This document shows positions 6,395-14,056 of a stretch of DNA of 14,281 bases, one piece after another. Made by a program: the position numbers and the translations under genes. Source of the DNA: an uncultured Bacilli bacterium (GTDB taxonomy: Bacteria; Bacillota_I; Bacilli_A; RF39; UBA660). The notes beneath the pieces are model-generated. The model was not told the DNA's origin and searched no databases. It saw only the letters and a list, made by a program, of their open reading frames with translations. Numbering within the stretch: the first letter of the stretch is position 1; the number at the start of each line of letters is the position of its first letter. The stretch is from assembly GCA_934095965.1 (NCBI GenBank), contig CAKOKR010000029.1, positions 1 through 14,281 of the forward strand, read 5' to 3'.

Positions 6395-8780
6395 GTAATT
6401 TTATAAACATTCTAACAAATCTTTTATCTAAACCTTTAATTTTCTTAATTTGAATACGTTTTTGCTTAATATCTAAATCACTAAAGAATATATCTGCGAT
6501 TATTTCTTTTAACTTAGTTGGTATACCTAAATCACTAATTATGGAATTAACATCTTCATTTATAATTCTAACTGCATTAATTTCTAAATCTTTACCCTTA
6601 CAATTAACAGTTAATTGTTTCGTAGTATCAACATCCTTTATATCAACAATAAAATCATTATCTTCTTCATACACTTCATAGTTACCATCTAACTTTTCTC
6701 CTTGAAGATAAACATCAACACTATCAGCACTTCTACAATTTCTAAATCTTATTTTATAATCTCTTAGTTTTGGTATAATTTCAGTCTTACCATCAATCGG
6801 ATGAATAATAACAGAAAAATTATTTTGCATATAATTATAATCAATTGATGTAACAATGTAATATCCCTTTTGATACAACTTAGTTACTCCATCATCTTCA
6901 TACAACTTATAAGTATTACTTTGACCTGGAAAAATATTTATTTCCATACTCTTCGGAGGATTCGTATCATTTATAGTTTTACCAAGTATAGATAATGGAA
7001 TAATACCACCAGCTTTAGCAAATATCGGATACTCATCTTCTTTATAAAAAGCTACATACCTTTTATCCCCCATAAACTTTTTACCAGTTTTAAAATCATA
7101 CCATGTTCCTTTTGGTAAATACAATCTTTCAATTGATCTATTCATTGTAACATCCTTAGGTTTAGTAATTGGTGCCACAAACAACTCTTTTCCAAAAAAA
7201 TACTCATTCTTATAATTTGGTTCATCATATATTTCCGGATAACTATAATAAATTGGTTGAATCAAAGGTCTACCTAATTTGCTATAATTACATGCTTCCG
7301 TATATAAATATGGTATCAATCTTTGTCTTAACAAACAAAATTCACGAGCAATTGTAAATGTTTTAATATCCCACATCCATGGTTCTCTTTTGTAATAAGC
7401 ACCACGTTCTGCACTAAATCTAAAAATCGGACTAAAACAAGAAAATTGAACATATCTTATATATAATTCAGAATCTTCAATACCACCTTTATAACCACCA
7501 ACATCATGACTCCACCAAGTAACGCCTTTATTAGCAGCTAAACTATTATAAAATGGTAAGAACTTAAGTGTATTCCAAGAAACAGGTGTCTCTCCAGAAT
7601 AAAGTATTCCCCATTTATGTGGTGCCACTAAAGGACTCCTTGTTAAAATAAGAGGTCTATTATTAATAACTTTAGTAAAATCCTTATTATAATAATAATC
7701 TATTCCATTTAAAACATTTAAATCTTTCTTATAATCAATCCAAAATATATCAACACCTAAACTAAGTAATGGATCAATTAAATGCTTTACATATAGTGCC
7801 ATAAAATTTTTATCTAATACATTAAAAGGTATCGTTATTCCATCAGTTATAACAAGTTCATCACTAATAAATTTATACCTATCTTCTTCTTTTCTAACTC
7901 CTTCACTTGGATCAATATTTAAACCAACTCTTATACCTCGCTCATGCATATAAGTTGTAAATTCACTTGGATTTGGAAACAAATCTTTATTAAAACTAAA
8001 ACCAGTTTTATATAAATTATAATTTGTTTTATCTTTAATATGCCAAAATTCACTAAGTAATAAAACTGAAATAGGTATCTTATTTCTATTAAATGCTTTA
8101 ATTAACAACTTAGTATCTTCACTACTATAAATTCTTTCTTTATTCCACCATATACCTAATGCATATCTTGGTATTAACTCAGGATATCCAGTTAATGTAA
8201 AATAATCTTTTAAACAAAGACCAAAATCCCTTTTATACATAAAAAAATATATATCAACTTTATCTTTATCTGGACTAATTAAACCACCACTTGCATCAAT
8301 TTCCAAGTTATTCGAGTCATCAATCATTACAAAACCATCTGTTGAATATAACCCTTTATCTAGTTTAACACTTCCATTAAAATCATCTAAACTAGATGCT
8401 CCGCCTTTAAAGTTTCTTGCCTCAGCTTGTCCATAAAACCAACTTTTATCAGTATTAAGAAGTGTCACTCTCAAATTATTATCAGGTGCAAACTTAGGTC
8501 CAACAAAAGATTTATTTTTAATATATTGAAGCATAAAATAATTTGTTGTGATCATTAAATATTTATCGTCTTGTTCAACTTTAAATGCTGGCACACTAAA
8601 ATTTCTATTAGCAACAAGTGTTGTCAAATTATCAGAAAAATGTCCATTCGGATTATATTCTAGTCTTAAAAGTCTTTCACTTAAAACAGTAATTCGATAA
8701 TTATTTCCTCGAAACACTGCTCTTTCACTTGAAATACCATCATTTAAATTAGGAATAAAATTTGCATCCAATCTAGTCAC
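6372..8780 (-). CDS. Glycoside hydrolase family 31 (alpha-glucosidase/alpha-xylosidase type)
   Basis: An 802-residue retaining alpha-glycosidase without signal peptide, so cytoplasmic, likely acting on imported oligosaccharides. Order: N-terminal beta-sandwich (about 1-195) with FYGQAE; a (beta/alpha)8 barrel from about 205 with RYALGIWW and ISVLLLSEFWHI; the nucleophile in GVDIFWIDYKKD (Asp349); the acid/base region YSGETPVSW (Glu397, where most GH31 proteins have Asp); TWWSHDVGGYKGG (421-433); RFSAERG; then the proximal sandwich ELFVAPIT...LPKGTWYDF...GGIIPL and a distal beta domain with YEDDG. A helical tail (about 740-802) is extra. The GTG start at 8780 has an AAGGGTGA site and follows trpS by 17 bases, so the two are co-transcribed. 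Substrate cannot be read from the sequence. Confidence 0.93.
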   Translation of the reverse strand: MTRLDANFIPNLNDGISSERAVFRGNNYRITVLSERLLRLEYNPNGHFSDNLTTLVANRNFSVPAFKVEQDDKYLMITTNYFMLQYIKNKSFVGPKFAPDNNLRVTLLNTDKSWFYGQAEARNFKGGASSLDDFNGSVKLDKGLYSTDGFVMIDDSNNLEIDASGGLISPDKDKVDIYFFMYKRDFGLCLKDYFTLTGYPELIPRYALGIWWNKERIYSSEDTKLLIKAFNRNKIPISVLLLSEFWHIKDKTNYNLYKTGFSFNKDLFPNPSEFTTYMHERGIRVGLNIDPSEGVRKEEDRYKFISDELVITDGITIPFNVLDKNFMALYVKHLIDPLLSLGVDIFWIDYKKDLNVLNGIDYYYNKDFTKVINNRPLILTRSPLVAPHKWGILYSGETPVSWNTLKFLPFYNSLAANKGVTWWSHDVGGYKGGIEDSELYIRYVQFSCFSPIFRFSAERGAYYKREPWMWDIKTFTIAREFCLLRQRLIPYLYTEACNYSKLGRPLIQPIYYSYPEIYDEPNYKNEYFFGKELFVAPITKPKDVTMNRSIERLYLPKGTWYDFKTGKKFMGDKRYVAFYKEDEYPIFAKAGGIIPLSILGKTINDTNPPKSMEINIFPGQSNTYKLYEDDGVTKLYQKGYYIVTSIDYNYMQNNFSVIIHPIDGKTEIIPKLRDYKIRFRNCRSADSVDVYLQGEKLDGNYEVYEEDNDFIVDIKDVDTTKQLTVNCKGKDLEINAVRIINEDVNSIISDLGIPTKLKEIIADIFFSDLDIKQKRIQIKKIKGLDKRFVRMFIKLLEYIAEI

Positions 8781-8797
8781 TTATTCTTCACCCTTCT

Positions 8798-9880
8798 TTA
8801 TTTATATTTATCTTTTGCTTCTTTTAAAAATTCATCACTATCAAAATAATCAATCTTCATAGCTTTTTTTACCTTTGTTAAAGTATTCGCTGCTTTTTTA
8901 CGTGCAGTAATTGAACCACGTTTTAATATTTCAACTACTTCATCAATATGTTCTTCATAATATGCTCTTTTTTCTCTAATCGGAGCTAAAGTATCTTGTA
9001 AAATATTATTTAAGAACTTCTTAATAACAACATCTCCAAGACCACCACTTCTATATTTGTCTTTTAATTCATCTAAATTTTTATATTCAGGTAAGTACTT
9101 TTTAAAATAATCATCTGTTGCAAAACAATCTAAGTAAGTAAATACAACATTACCTTCTACTTTACCTGGATCTTCTACTCTAATATGATTCGGATCAGTA
9201 TACATACTCATTACTTTTCTCTTTACTTCTTCCGGGGTATCAGCAAGATATATAGTATTACCTAAAGATTTACTCATCTTAGCCCTTCCATCTGTACCAG
9301 GTAATCTTCTTTCAATTTCATTCTTAGGTATCATTGCTGTTGGTTCCACTAAAGTTTCTCCATAAATATTATTAAATGATCTAACTATTTCTCTAGTTTG
9401 TTCAATCATTGGAAGTTGATCATCCCCAACTGGAACACATGTAGCTTCAAAAGCAGTAATGTCTGATGCTTGACTAATCGGATAATTTAAAAACCCAACT
9501 GGTATACTCGTTTCAAATCCTCTTAACTTAATTTCATTTTTAACCGTAGGATTTCTTTGTAATCTACTCAAAGTAACTAAATTCATGTAATAAAATGTAA
9601 GTTCAGTTAATTCACTTACTTCAGATTGAACAAAAATATTACTTTTTAATGGATCAATTCCCACAGATAAATAATCTAAAGCAACTTCAATAACATTATT
9701 TCTAACTTTACTTGGGTTATCAAAATTATCAGTTAATGCTTGAGCATCTGCTATCATTATATATATTTCATCATATTCACCACTATTTTGAAGTAATACT
9801 CTATTTCTTAAAGACCCAACATAATGACCAATATGAAGTCTTCCCGTAGGTCTATCTCCAGTTAATATTATTTTTTTCAT
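8798..9880 (-). CDS. trpS: Tryptophanyl-tRNA synthetase
   Basis: A class Ic synthetase that charges tRNA-Trp. At 360 residues it is slightly longer than the classical 330-residue enzyme. The HIGH motif is HIGH (16-19) in TGDRPTGRLHIGHYVGS and the KMSKS motif is intact (201-205, AKMSKSLGN). Other typical elements are MIADAQALTD, the YPISQASDI and PVGDDQLPMIE tryptophan and ATP-pocket segments, and a lysine-rich C-terminal helix. It belongs to the TGDRPTG subgroup common in gut Firmicutes. A GGTGGTGAT site precedes the ATG. The promoter leaves a leader of only about 10 bases, so there is no T-box or trp attenuator here, unlike leuS. The GH31 gene follows in the same transcript. Confidence 0.97.
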   Translation of the reverse strand: MKKIILTGDRPTGRLHIGHYVGSLRNRVLLQNSGEYDEIYIMIADAQALTDNFDNPSKVRNNVIEVALDYLSVGIDPLKSNIFVQSEVSELTELTFYYMNLVTLSRLQRNPTVKNEIKLRGFETSIPVGFLNYPISQASDITAFEATCVPVGDDQLPMIEQTREIVRSFNNIYGETLVEPTAMIPKNEIERRLPGTDGRAKMSKSLGNTIYLADTPEEVKRKVMSMYTDPNHIRVEDPGKVEGNVVFTYLDCFATDDYFKKYLPEYKNLDELKDKYRSGGLGDVVIKKFLNNILQDTLAPIREKRAYYEEHIDEVVEILKRGSITARKKAANTLTKVKKAMKIDYFDSDEFLKEAKDKYK

Positions 9881-9897
9881 TTAACATCACCACCATA

Positions 9898-9926
9898 ATT
9901 ATACCAACGATACACCATATTATCAA
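9898..9926 (-). promoter_or_regulatory. Promoter of trpS and the GH31 gene
   Basis: On the minus strand TTGATA (9926-9921), exactly 17 bases, TATAAT (9903-9898). The start is predicted close to the ribosome binding site of trpS. Confidence 0.8.
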
Positions 9927-9955
9927 GAAATTATGAATAACTTTTAATAAAATAA

Positions 9956-10017
9956 TTGACAGATAGACATGTAAAGTATGCTAAAAACTATTGTAATTTC
10001 ATAAAATTTGGTATAAT
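9956..10017 (+). promoter_or_regulatory. murE promoter region, possibly two promoters
   Basis: The proximal promoter has an extended -10, TGGTATAAT (10009-10017), with a weak TTGTAA (9991-9996) 15 bases upstream of TATAAT. Further up, a perfect -35 TTGACA (9956-9961) pairs only with poor -10 choices (TATGCT at 9977 or TGCTAA at 9979). I favour the proximal one, with transcription from about 10024. Confidence 0.6.
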
Positions 10018-10040
10018 AGACATATCAAGGAGATGATTTT

Positions 10041-11414
10041 ATGAAATTCGCGATTGATTCAAGAAAAGTAAAACCTGGTCAAATATTTGTTGCCATAAAG
10101 GGTCACACCGTAGATGGACATGACTATATAAGTGATGCAATAAACCATGGTGCAATAAAAATAATCGCAGAAAAAAATGTATCTTCATCCGTTCCCGTCG
10201 AAATCGTGGAAAGCACTGAAGAATACTTAAAAAAAGAATTAAAAAAGGAATATGCTGATGCTATAAACAAATTAAAAATAATAGGTATAACAGGTACAAA
10301 TGGTAAAACAACTACTGCATACTTAACTTACCAATTTTTAAACAAACTTGGTAACAAAACTGCATATCTTGGAACAATTGGTTTTAAATTACCTGATGAA
10401 GAAATAGGTACAGAAAACACAACTCCAGATATTTTATCAATTTACACTCTACTTTTACATGCAATAGAAAAAGAATGTAAAACAGTTGTCATGGAAATTA
10501 GTTCACATGCTCTATCATATGAAAGAATCTATGGACTTCATATTGATATCGCTGCATTTACTAATCTTACCGAAGACCATCTAGATTATCACAAAACAAT
10601 GGAAAACTATTTAAATGCAAAGTTAAAAATAATTGATTACTTACCTGAAAATGGCAAATTAATTGTTAACGTTGACGATCCATATGGACAAAAATTCATA
10701 GATAAATTTGGAAAAGGTATAACCTTAGGTTACAATGATAAATGCAATTACTTTATTAAAAAAGCAGACATTACCCCTGCAGAAACAAAAATAACTTTTG
10801 TGCATGATGATACAACTTATAATGTAACAACTAATCTTACAAGTAAATTTAATGTCTACAATTACATTACTTCACTTGCTATAGTTCATGAAATGGGTCA
10901 TTCATATGAAGAAATAATAAACATAACCAAAGATATAAAAGCTCCAAAAGGAAGATGTGAAACTCATAAAGTTAACAAAGGTTATGCAGTTATAGATTAT
11001 GCCCACACTCCAGATGCTGTTTTAAAAGTAGTATCTGCTTACAATGAATTAAAAAAAGGTAAAGTTATAACCATCGTTGGTTGTGGTGGTGATAGAGATC
11101 CAATAAAAAGACCTATAATGGGTGAAATTGCAACACGCTTAAGTGATTACACAATTCTAACTAGTGATAATCCAAGAACCGAAGATCCACAAAAAATAAT
11201 GGATGACATTCTAAAAGGAGTTTCAACAAATAACTATGAAGTTGAACTTGACCGTAAAACTGCAATTAAAAAAGGTATTGAAATGTTACAACCAGAAGAT
11301 ATTTTACTTATTCTTGGAAAAGGACATGAAGATTATCAAATAATTGGGCACTCAAAAATACATCTTGATGATGCCGAAGAAGTAGAAAATTGGAAAAAAG
11401 AACATAATGAATAA
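10041..11414 (+). CDS. murE: UDP-MurNAc-tripeptide synthetase MurE, meso-DAP type
   Basis: The ligase adds the third residue to UDP-MurNAc-L-Ala-D-Glu in peptidoglycan synthesis, using ATP. Landmarks: an N-terminal domain with DSRKVKPGQIFVAIKG; the P-loop GTNGKTTT (85-92); TTPD and the SSHAL motif; LTEDHLDYHKTMENYLNAK with the lysine (Lys194) expected to be carbamoylated; GRCE; YAHTPDA; GCGGDRD; the substrate motif DNPR (376-379), which marks meso-diaminopimelate rather than L-lysine; and GKGHEDYQ near the end. At 457 residues it lacks about 25-30 N-terminal residues that usually precede the TxDSR motif. The AAGGAGATG site (10027-10035) supports this ATG, and no in-frame extension is evident. 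A terminator follows directly after the stop. Confidence 0.96.
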   Translation: MKFAIDSRKVKPGQIFVAIKGHTVDGHDYISDAINHGAIKIIAEKNVSSSVPVEIVESTEEYLKKELKKEYADAINKLKIIGITGTNGKTTTAYLTYQFLNKLGNKTAYLGTIGFKLPDEEIGTENTTPDILSIYTLLLHAIEKECKTVVMEISSHALSYERIYGLHIDIAAFTNLTEDHLDYHKTMENYLNAKLKIIDYLPENGKLIVNVDDPYGQKFIDKFGKGITLGYNDKCNYFIKKADITPAETKITFVHDDTTYNVTTNLTSKFNVYNYITSLAIVHEMGHSYEEIINITKDIKAPKGRCETHKVNKGYAVIDYAHTPDAVLKVVSAYNELKKGKVITIVGCGGDRDPIKRPIMGEIATRLSDYTILTSDNPRTEDPQKIMDDILKGVSTNNYEVELDRKTAIKKGIEMLQPEDILLILGKGHEDYQIIGHSKIHLDDAEEVENWKKEHNE

Positions 11415-11420
11415 TAAATT

Positions 11421-11450
11421 AAATCTTTCATTTAATATGAAAGATTTTTT
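11421..11450 (+). terminator. Terminator after murE, within the operon
   Basis: AAATCTTTCAT (11421-11431) pairs perfectly with ATGAAAGATTT (11437-11447) over a five-base loop, ending in six Ts (11445-11450). The next gene's ribosome binding site starts seven bases later, so it probably acts as a partial, read-through terminator. Confidence 0.75.
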
Positions 11451-11466
11451 AAACGAAAGGAGAACT

Positions 11467-12042
11467 ATGAAAAAAAGAATAATGATTGACATGGATGATG
11501 TCATAACAAAGGGAGGTTTCCTATACTTAGTTAATGAATTTCAAAAATCAAATTATACCGAAGATGATTTTGATTCGTTTTATATACAAGAAAAAATCGA
11601 AGACAAAGAAGGATTTTACAAATTTTTTAAAACACACAATATGTATGATTATTGCAATATAATCGACGGTGCATACGACATAATTAAAAAATTAAATGAT
11701 AAATATGAAATATTTATTGGTACATCTTACATAATTCGTGATATAATAAATGACACAGGTTTTCTGTTAGATCAAAAATATAAATATTTAATCAAGAATT
11801 TTCCATTCTTAGACCCAAATAATATTGTATTTCTAGGAAATAAATCGGTATTAAATGTTGATATTAAAATTGATGATAGAATAGATAATCTAAATGGGGC
11901 AAAAACTAAAATTTTATTTACTGCATATCACAACAAAAATATCAGTGATGAAACTTTAGAAAAAGAAGGAATAAAAAGAGCAAACAGCTGGTATGATATC
12001 GAAAAATTATTATTAAATGAAAGGAATGATTTAAATGAATAA
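11467..12042 (+). CDS. Putative 5'(3')-deoxyribonucleotidase, HAD superfamily (NT5C type)
   Basis: A 191-residue haloacid dehalogenase-fold phosphatase. The start MKKRIMIDMDDVI carries the catalytic DxD (Asp8 nucleophile, Asp10). Motif II is probably IGTSYI. Motif IV is DDRIDNL, preceded by VLNVDIKI. The pattern and size fit the deoxyribonucleotidase group (NT5C family; B. subtilis YqfW/YorS-like), which removes phosphate from (deoxy)nucleoside monophosphates; the substrate is inferred. An in-frame ATG at 11407 would overlap the murE stop and run through the terminator hairpin. The family-typical start and an AAGGAG site (11457-11462) favour 11467. Its stop overlaps the next start by eight bases (ATGAATAA). 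Confidence 0.8.
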   Translation: MKKRIMIDMDDVITKGGFLYLVNEFQKSNYTEDDFDSFYIQEKIEDKEGFYKFFKTHNMYDYCNIIDGAYDIIKKLNDKYEIFIGTSYIIRDIINDTGFLLDQKYKYLIKNFPFLDPNNIVFLGNKSVLNVDIKIDDRIDNLNGAKTKILFTAYHNKNISDETLEKEGIKRANSWYDIEKLLLNERNDLNE

Positions 12043-12667
12043 TTTACCAAAGGAATTAGAACTAAAATATAGTATTGAAAGTTTTAACATAATTGAAGTT
12101 CTAGAAGCAATGACAAAACAAGGTTACATCATCTTTAAAGGAAGAGGCTTAGAAAATGTTGATGAATACTATGACACAAAAAATAGAGACTTTCTAAATA
12201 TCGGTGCATCTTTAAGAACACGTACAATTAAAACCGAAGACAGTATTTCTTATAAAGCAACATTTAAAACACCAATATCTTTTGAACATAATTATGTTGA
12301 TAGAATTGAAATTGAAAAAGAAATCCAAAAACCAACGTATCAAGAATTACTAAAAGAATTAGAAGGTATTCCATTTGATTTAACAAACATCTGCCCTGCT
12401 CCATATCTTACAGTTAAAACAAAAAGATTCGAAGTTTACTTAGAAAAAGAAGAATCTACAATATGTCTATCATTTGATGAGGTAACATACATTAACAAAA
12501 GTAATAAAACAGAAAACAAAGAAAATATAATTGAAGTTGAATTAGGGGATGATTCTAATCCAGAATTATTAGATGAAACAAATGAAATACTAACATCAAA
12601 CTTAGATGTAACCATAATAAAAGATAACAAATATAAACGTGGTTTAATTAGATCACTTACAAAATAA
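12035..12667 (+). CDS. CYTH-domain protein, putative inorganic triphosphatase
   Basis: A 210-residue CYTH (triphosphate tunnel metalloenzyme) protein. It begins with the signature ELELK (Glu7, Glu9, Lys11) that binds metal and phosphate, followed by YYDT, LRTRTI, YKATFK, RIEIEKEI, KTKRFEVYL, CLSFDEVTYI and IIEVELG, which line the eight-stranded tunnel. Bacterial members usually split tripolyphosphate or thiamine triphosphate; adenylate cyclase activity is also known, so the exact reaction is uncertain. An AAAGGA site (12020-12025) precedes the ATG, which overlaps the nucleotidase stop. It ends the murE transcript, with the stop inside a long hairpin. Confidence 0.88.
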   Translation: MNNLPKELELKYSIESFNIIEVLEAMTKQGYIIFKGRGLENVDEYYDTKNRDFLNIGASLRTRTIKTEDSISYKATFKTPISFEHNYVDRIEIEKEIQKPTYQELLKELEGIPFDLTNICPAPYLTVKTKRFEVYLEKEESTICLSFDEVTYINKSNKTENKENIIEVELGDDSNPELLDETNEILTSNLDVTIIKDNKYKRGLIRSLTK

Positions 12668-12696
12668 TTCTCAATAAATTGAGAATTATTTTGTAA
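12657..12696 (+). terminator. Long perfect hairpin at the end of the murE operon
   Basis: Nineteen-base arms (12657-12675 and 12678-12696) pair perfectly and include the last codons and TAA of the CYTH gene. The core CTCAAT/ATTGAG followed by AATTATTTTGT can act as an intrinsic terminator. After the full stem come As, not Ts, so it may serve mainly as a 3' end stabiliser. Confidence 0.6.
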
Positions 12697-12754
12697 AAAA
12701 AACCATTTTTATAATAAAAATTACTATATTCAATAAATTTATTACTAAGAATGC

Positions 12755-12783
12755 TTGCATTATATCATTAAATCTGCTATAAT
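12755..12783 (+). promoter_or_regulatory. tRNA-Gly promoter
   Basis: TTGCAT (12755-12760), 17 bases, TATAAT (12778-12783), with TGC before the -10 (extended -10). The start is near 12790, just upstream of the tRNA. Confidence 0.85.
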
Positions 12784-12800
12784 TAAATACGTCAACAAAT

Positions 12801-12874
12801 GCAGGTGTAGTTTAATGGTAGAATAATAGCCTTCCAAGCTACTGACGTGAGTTCGATTCTCATCACCTGCTCCA
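12801..12874 (+). tRNA. tRNA-Gly (anticodon UCC)
   Basis: A 74-base cloverleaf with encoded CCA. The acceptor arms GCAGGTG (12801-12807) and CACCTGC (12864-12870) pair fully. The anticodon loop CTTCCAA carries TCC. The T arm is GTGAG-TTCGATT-CTCAT and the discriminator is T. The outermost anticodon-stem pair is A-C, a mild oddity. It stands alone with its own promoter and terminator. Confidence 0.97.
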
Positions 12875-12884
12875 AATTGAAATT

Positions 12885-12910
12885 AAAGCCTTTATTTTAG
12901 GGCTTTTTTT
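12885..12910 (+). terminator. Terminator of tRNA-Gly
   Basis: AAAGCC (12885-12890) pairs with GGCTTT (12901-12906) over a loop, followed by Ts to 12910 (seven in a row from 12904). Confidence 0.9.
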
Positions 12911-12923
12911 AATACAATTTTTG

Positions 12924-12945
12924 TTTTAGGTACTTTTTAGGTACT
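12924..12945 (+). repeat. Tandem 11-base repeat next to tRNA-Gly
   Basis: Two perfect adjacent copies of TTTTAGGTACT (12924-12934, 12935-12945) begin 13 bases after the tRNA terminator. Short direct repeats beside a tRNA resemble integrase arm-type sites or the scar of an integrated element; that reading is inference. Confidence 0.5.
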
Positions 12946-12970
12946 AAAATTATAATTTATAAAAATTATT

Positions 12971-13105
12971 ATGAATTGTAAATATTATAGAACAAGAACA
13001 AAAAAATATAAAAAATACGGATATTGCATCAAGTACAAAAAAGAAGTATCTCTATTCTGCAAGGAATGTAATACAATAGAATATAAAATGTTTTTCTTTT
13101 GTTAA
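12971..13105 (+). pseudogene. Short zinc-ribbon ORF, likely remnant of a phage HNH protein N-terminus
   Basis: A 44-codon frame (MNCKYYRTRTKKYKKYGYC...) with cysteines at 3, 19, 30, 33 and 44. The spacing C-x15-C-x10-CxxC and the phrase LFCKECNTIEYK resemble the zinc-binding start of phage-type HNH endonucleases, which normally continue for over 100 residues. Here it stops soon after, and there is no ribosome binding site upstream. I therefore read it as a truncated relic, though a tiny zinc-finger protein cannot be excluded. It sits between the tRNA-Gly repeats and a converging HNH-like gene. Recognition is from memory of the pattern. Confidence 0.45.
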
Positions 13106-13152
13106 TATCATTCTTTCAAATATTTACTCGTATTAATGAAATAACATAGGCT

Positions 13153-13974
13153 TTAACTGTTTATTTTTTCTTTATATTTTTTATTATCTTCTACACATTT
13201 TATTATTTCATCTTTAGTACGATAATCACACGAAATAATATTATTTCGTTCTAATACAGGAATTCCAAACTCCAAGTTGTATTCTTCACATTCATAATCA
13301 TTAAAAAATGAAGTAATATCTAATTCAGGACCTTTCATTTTAGCGTTTGGATCGAATTCAAGAACAAAACCAAATGGATAAGCGTCTATCGTGGCTATTA
13401 ATCTTATTCCTATTCCTGATATAAACATAGCTTGTAAACCAGAATATCCAATTTTATGTTCATTTAATAGAAACATATATAATTTATATTTTTGAGTGTC
13501 TAATCCTCTTTTATCTTTATTCATTAATAAATCTATAATTTTTGGATCCTTTTTCGTTATATTAGGGCAGGTACTACAAAACATTGATAAAACTTGCTTT
13601 GCAAAAAGTAATGGATTAATTCTATTTATTTTAATTCCTATCACTTTTGGAGTTTTATCTTTTGTTTTTTCCTTAATTTGAGGAAATAAAAGATGTATAG
13701 TATTAGCGAATTTTATATATTCATTGCCATAATACTTCCCAGTTAGATTATTACACTTTTCACACAAAGAATACATTCCCATTCCACGTTGTTTAGGTTT
13801 GTACTTTAAACCAGTCATTTCCCATGGCATTCTACTTTCATCAGTCATTAATTTTAATACTTCATCACCTTCAATAGATCTAGTACTTATATAATTAAAT
13901 GCCTTGTGTGGAGGAATATGTTCAAATGTTAAATCTTTATACTTTTGGCATATATGACAATAACCCTTTTTCAA
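13153..13974 (-). CDS. HNH-like zinc-binding protein of unknown function
   Basis: A 273-residue soluble protein. Cys6 and Cys9 (CHIC) with Cys71 and Cys74 (CEKC) form a likely zinc site. Between them lies EHIPP (18-22), like the first His of an HNH nuclease, and CEKCNN supplies the Asn, followed by GKYYGNEY. The third His of the HNH triad is not obvious. Residues 90-273 have a helical part and a beta-rich part (SGIGIRLIATIDAYPFGFVLEF) with no known motif. The TTG start is supported by AGAGGTGAT (about 13978-13986). It stands apart from the housekeeping genes, near tRNA-linked repeats and a phage-like fragment, so horizontal transfer or a defence role is plausible but not shown. Confidence 0.75.
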   Translation of the reverse strand: MKKGYCHICQKYKDLTFEHIPPHKAFNYISTRSIEGDEVLKLMTDESRMPWEMTGLKYKPKQRGMGMYSLCEKCNNLTGKYYGNEYIKFANTIHLLFPQIKEKTKDKTPKVIGIKINRINPLLFAKQVLSMFCSTCPNITKKDPKIIDLLMNKDKRGLDTQKYKLYMFLLNEHKIGYSGLQAMFISGIGIRLIATIDAYPFGFVLEFDPNAKMKGPELDITSFFNDYECEEYNLEFGIPVLERNNIISCDYRTKDEIIKCVEDNKKYKEKINS

Positions 13975-13994
13975 AGTATCACCTCTAATTATTT

Positions 13995-14050
13995 ATTTTA
14001 ACACTAAATATCAAGATTTTTGATACAAAACATTAAATTTATGTTAAAAT
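13995..14050. promoter_or_regulatory. Divergent promoters sharing TGTTAAAAT around an inverted repeat
   Basis: An extended -10 TGTTAAAAT occurs on the minus strand (14003-13995), facing the HNH-like gene, and again on the plus strand (14042-14050), facing the leader RNA. Between them lies the inverted repeat TATCAA-GATTT-TTGATA (14009-14025), whose right arm TTGATA may serve as the plus -35 (spacing 19, long). Confidence 0.45.
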
Positions 14051-14056
14051 ATTATT

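Noticed and set aside
7169..7357. Plus-strand frame inside the GH31 gene
   Set aside because: Antisense to conserved GH31 coding sequence, no ribosome binding site or promoter.
12436..12630. Minus-strand frame inside the CYTH gene
   Set aside because: Antisense to conserved CYTH motifs; Ser-rich shadow translation.
13496..13681. Plus-strand frame with a hydrophobic translation inside the HNH-like gene
   Set aside because: Shadow of the minus-strand gene; lysine-rich codons read as Phe/Leu, no ribosome binding site.
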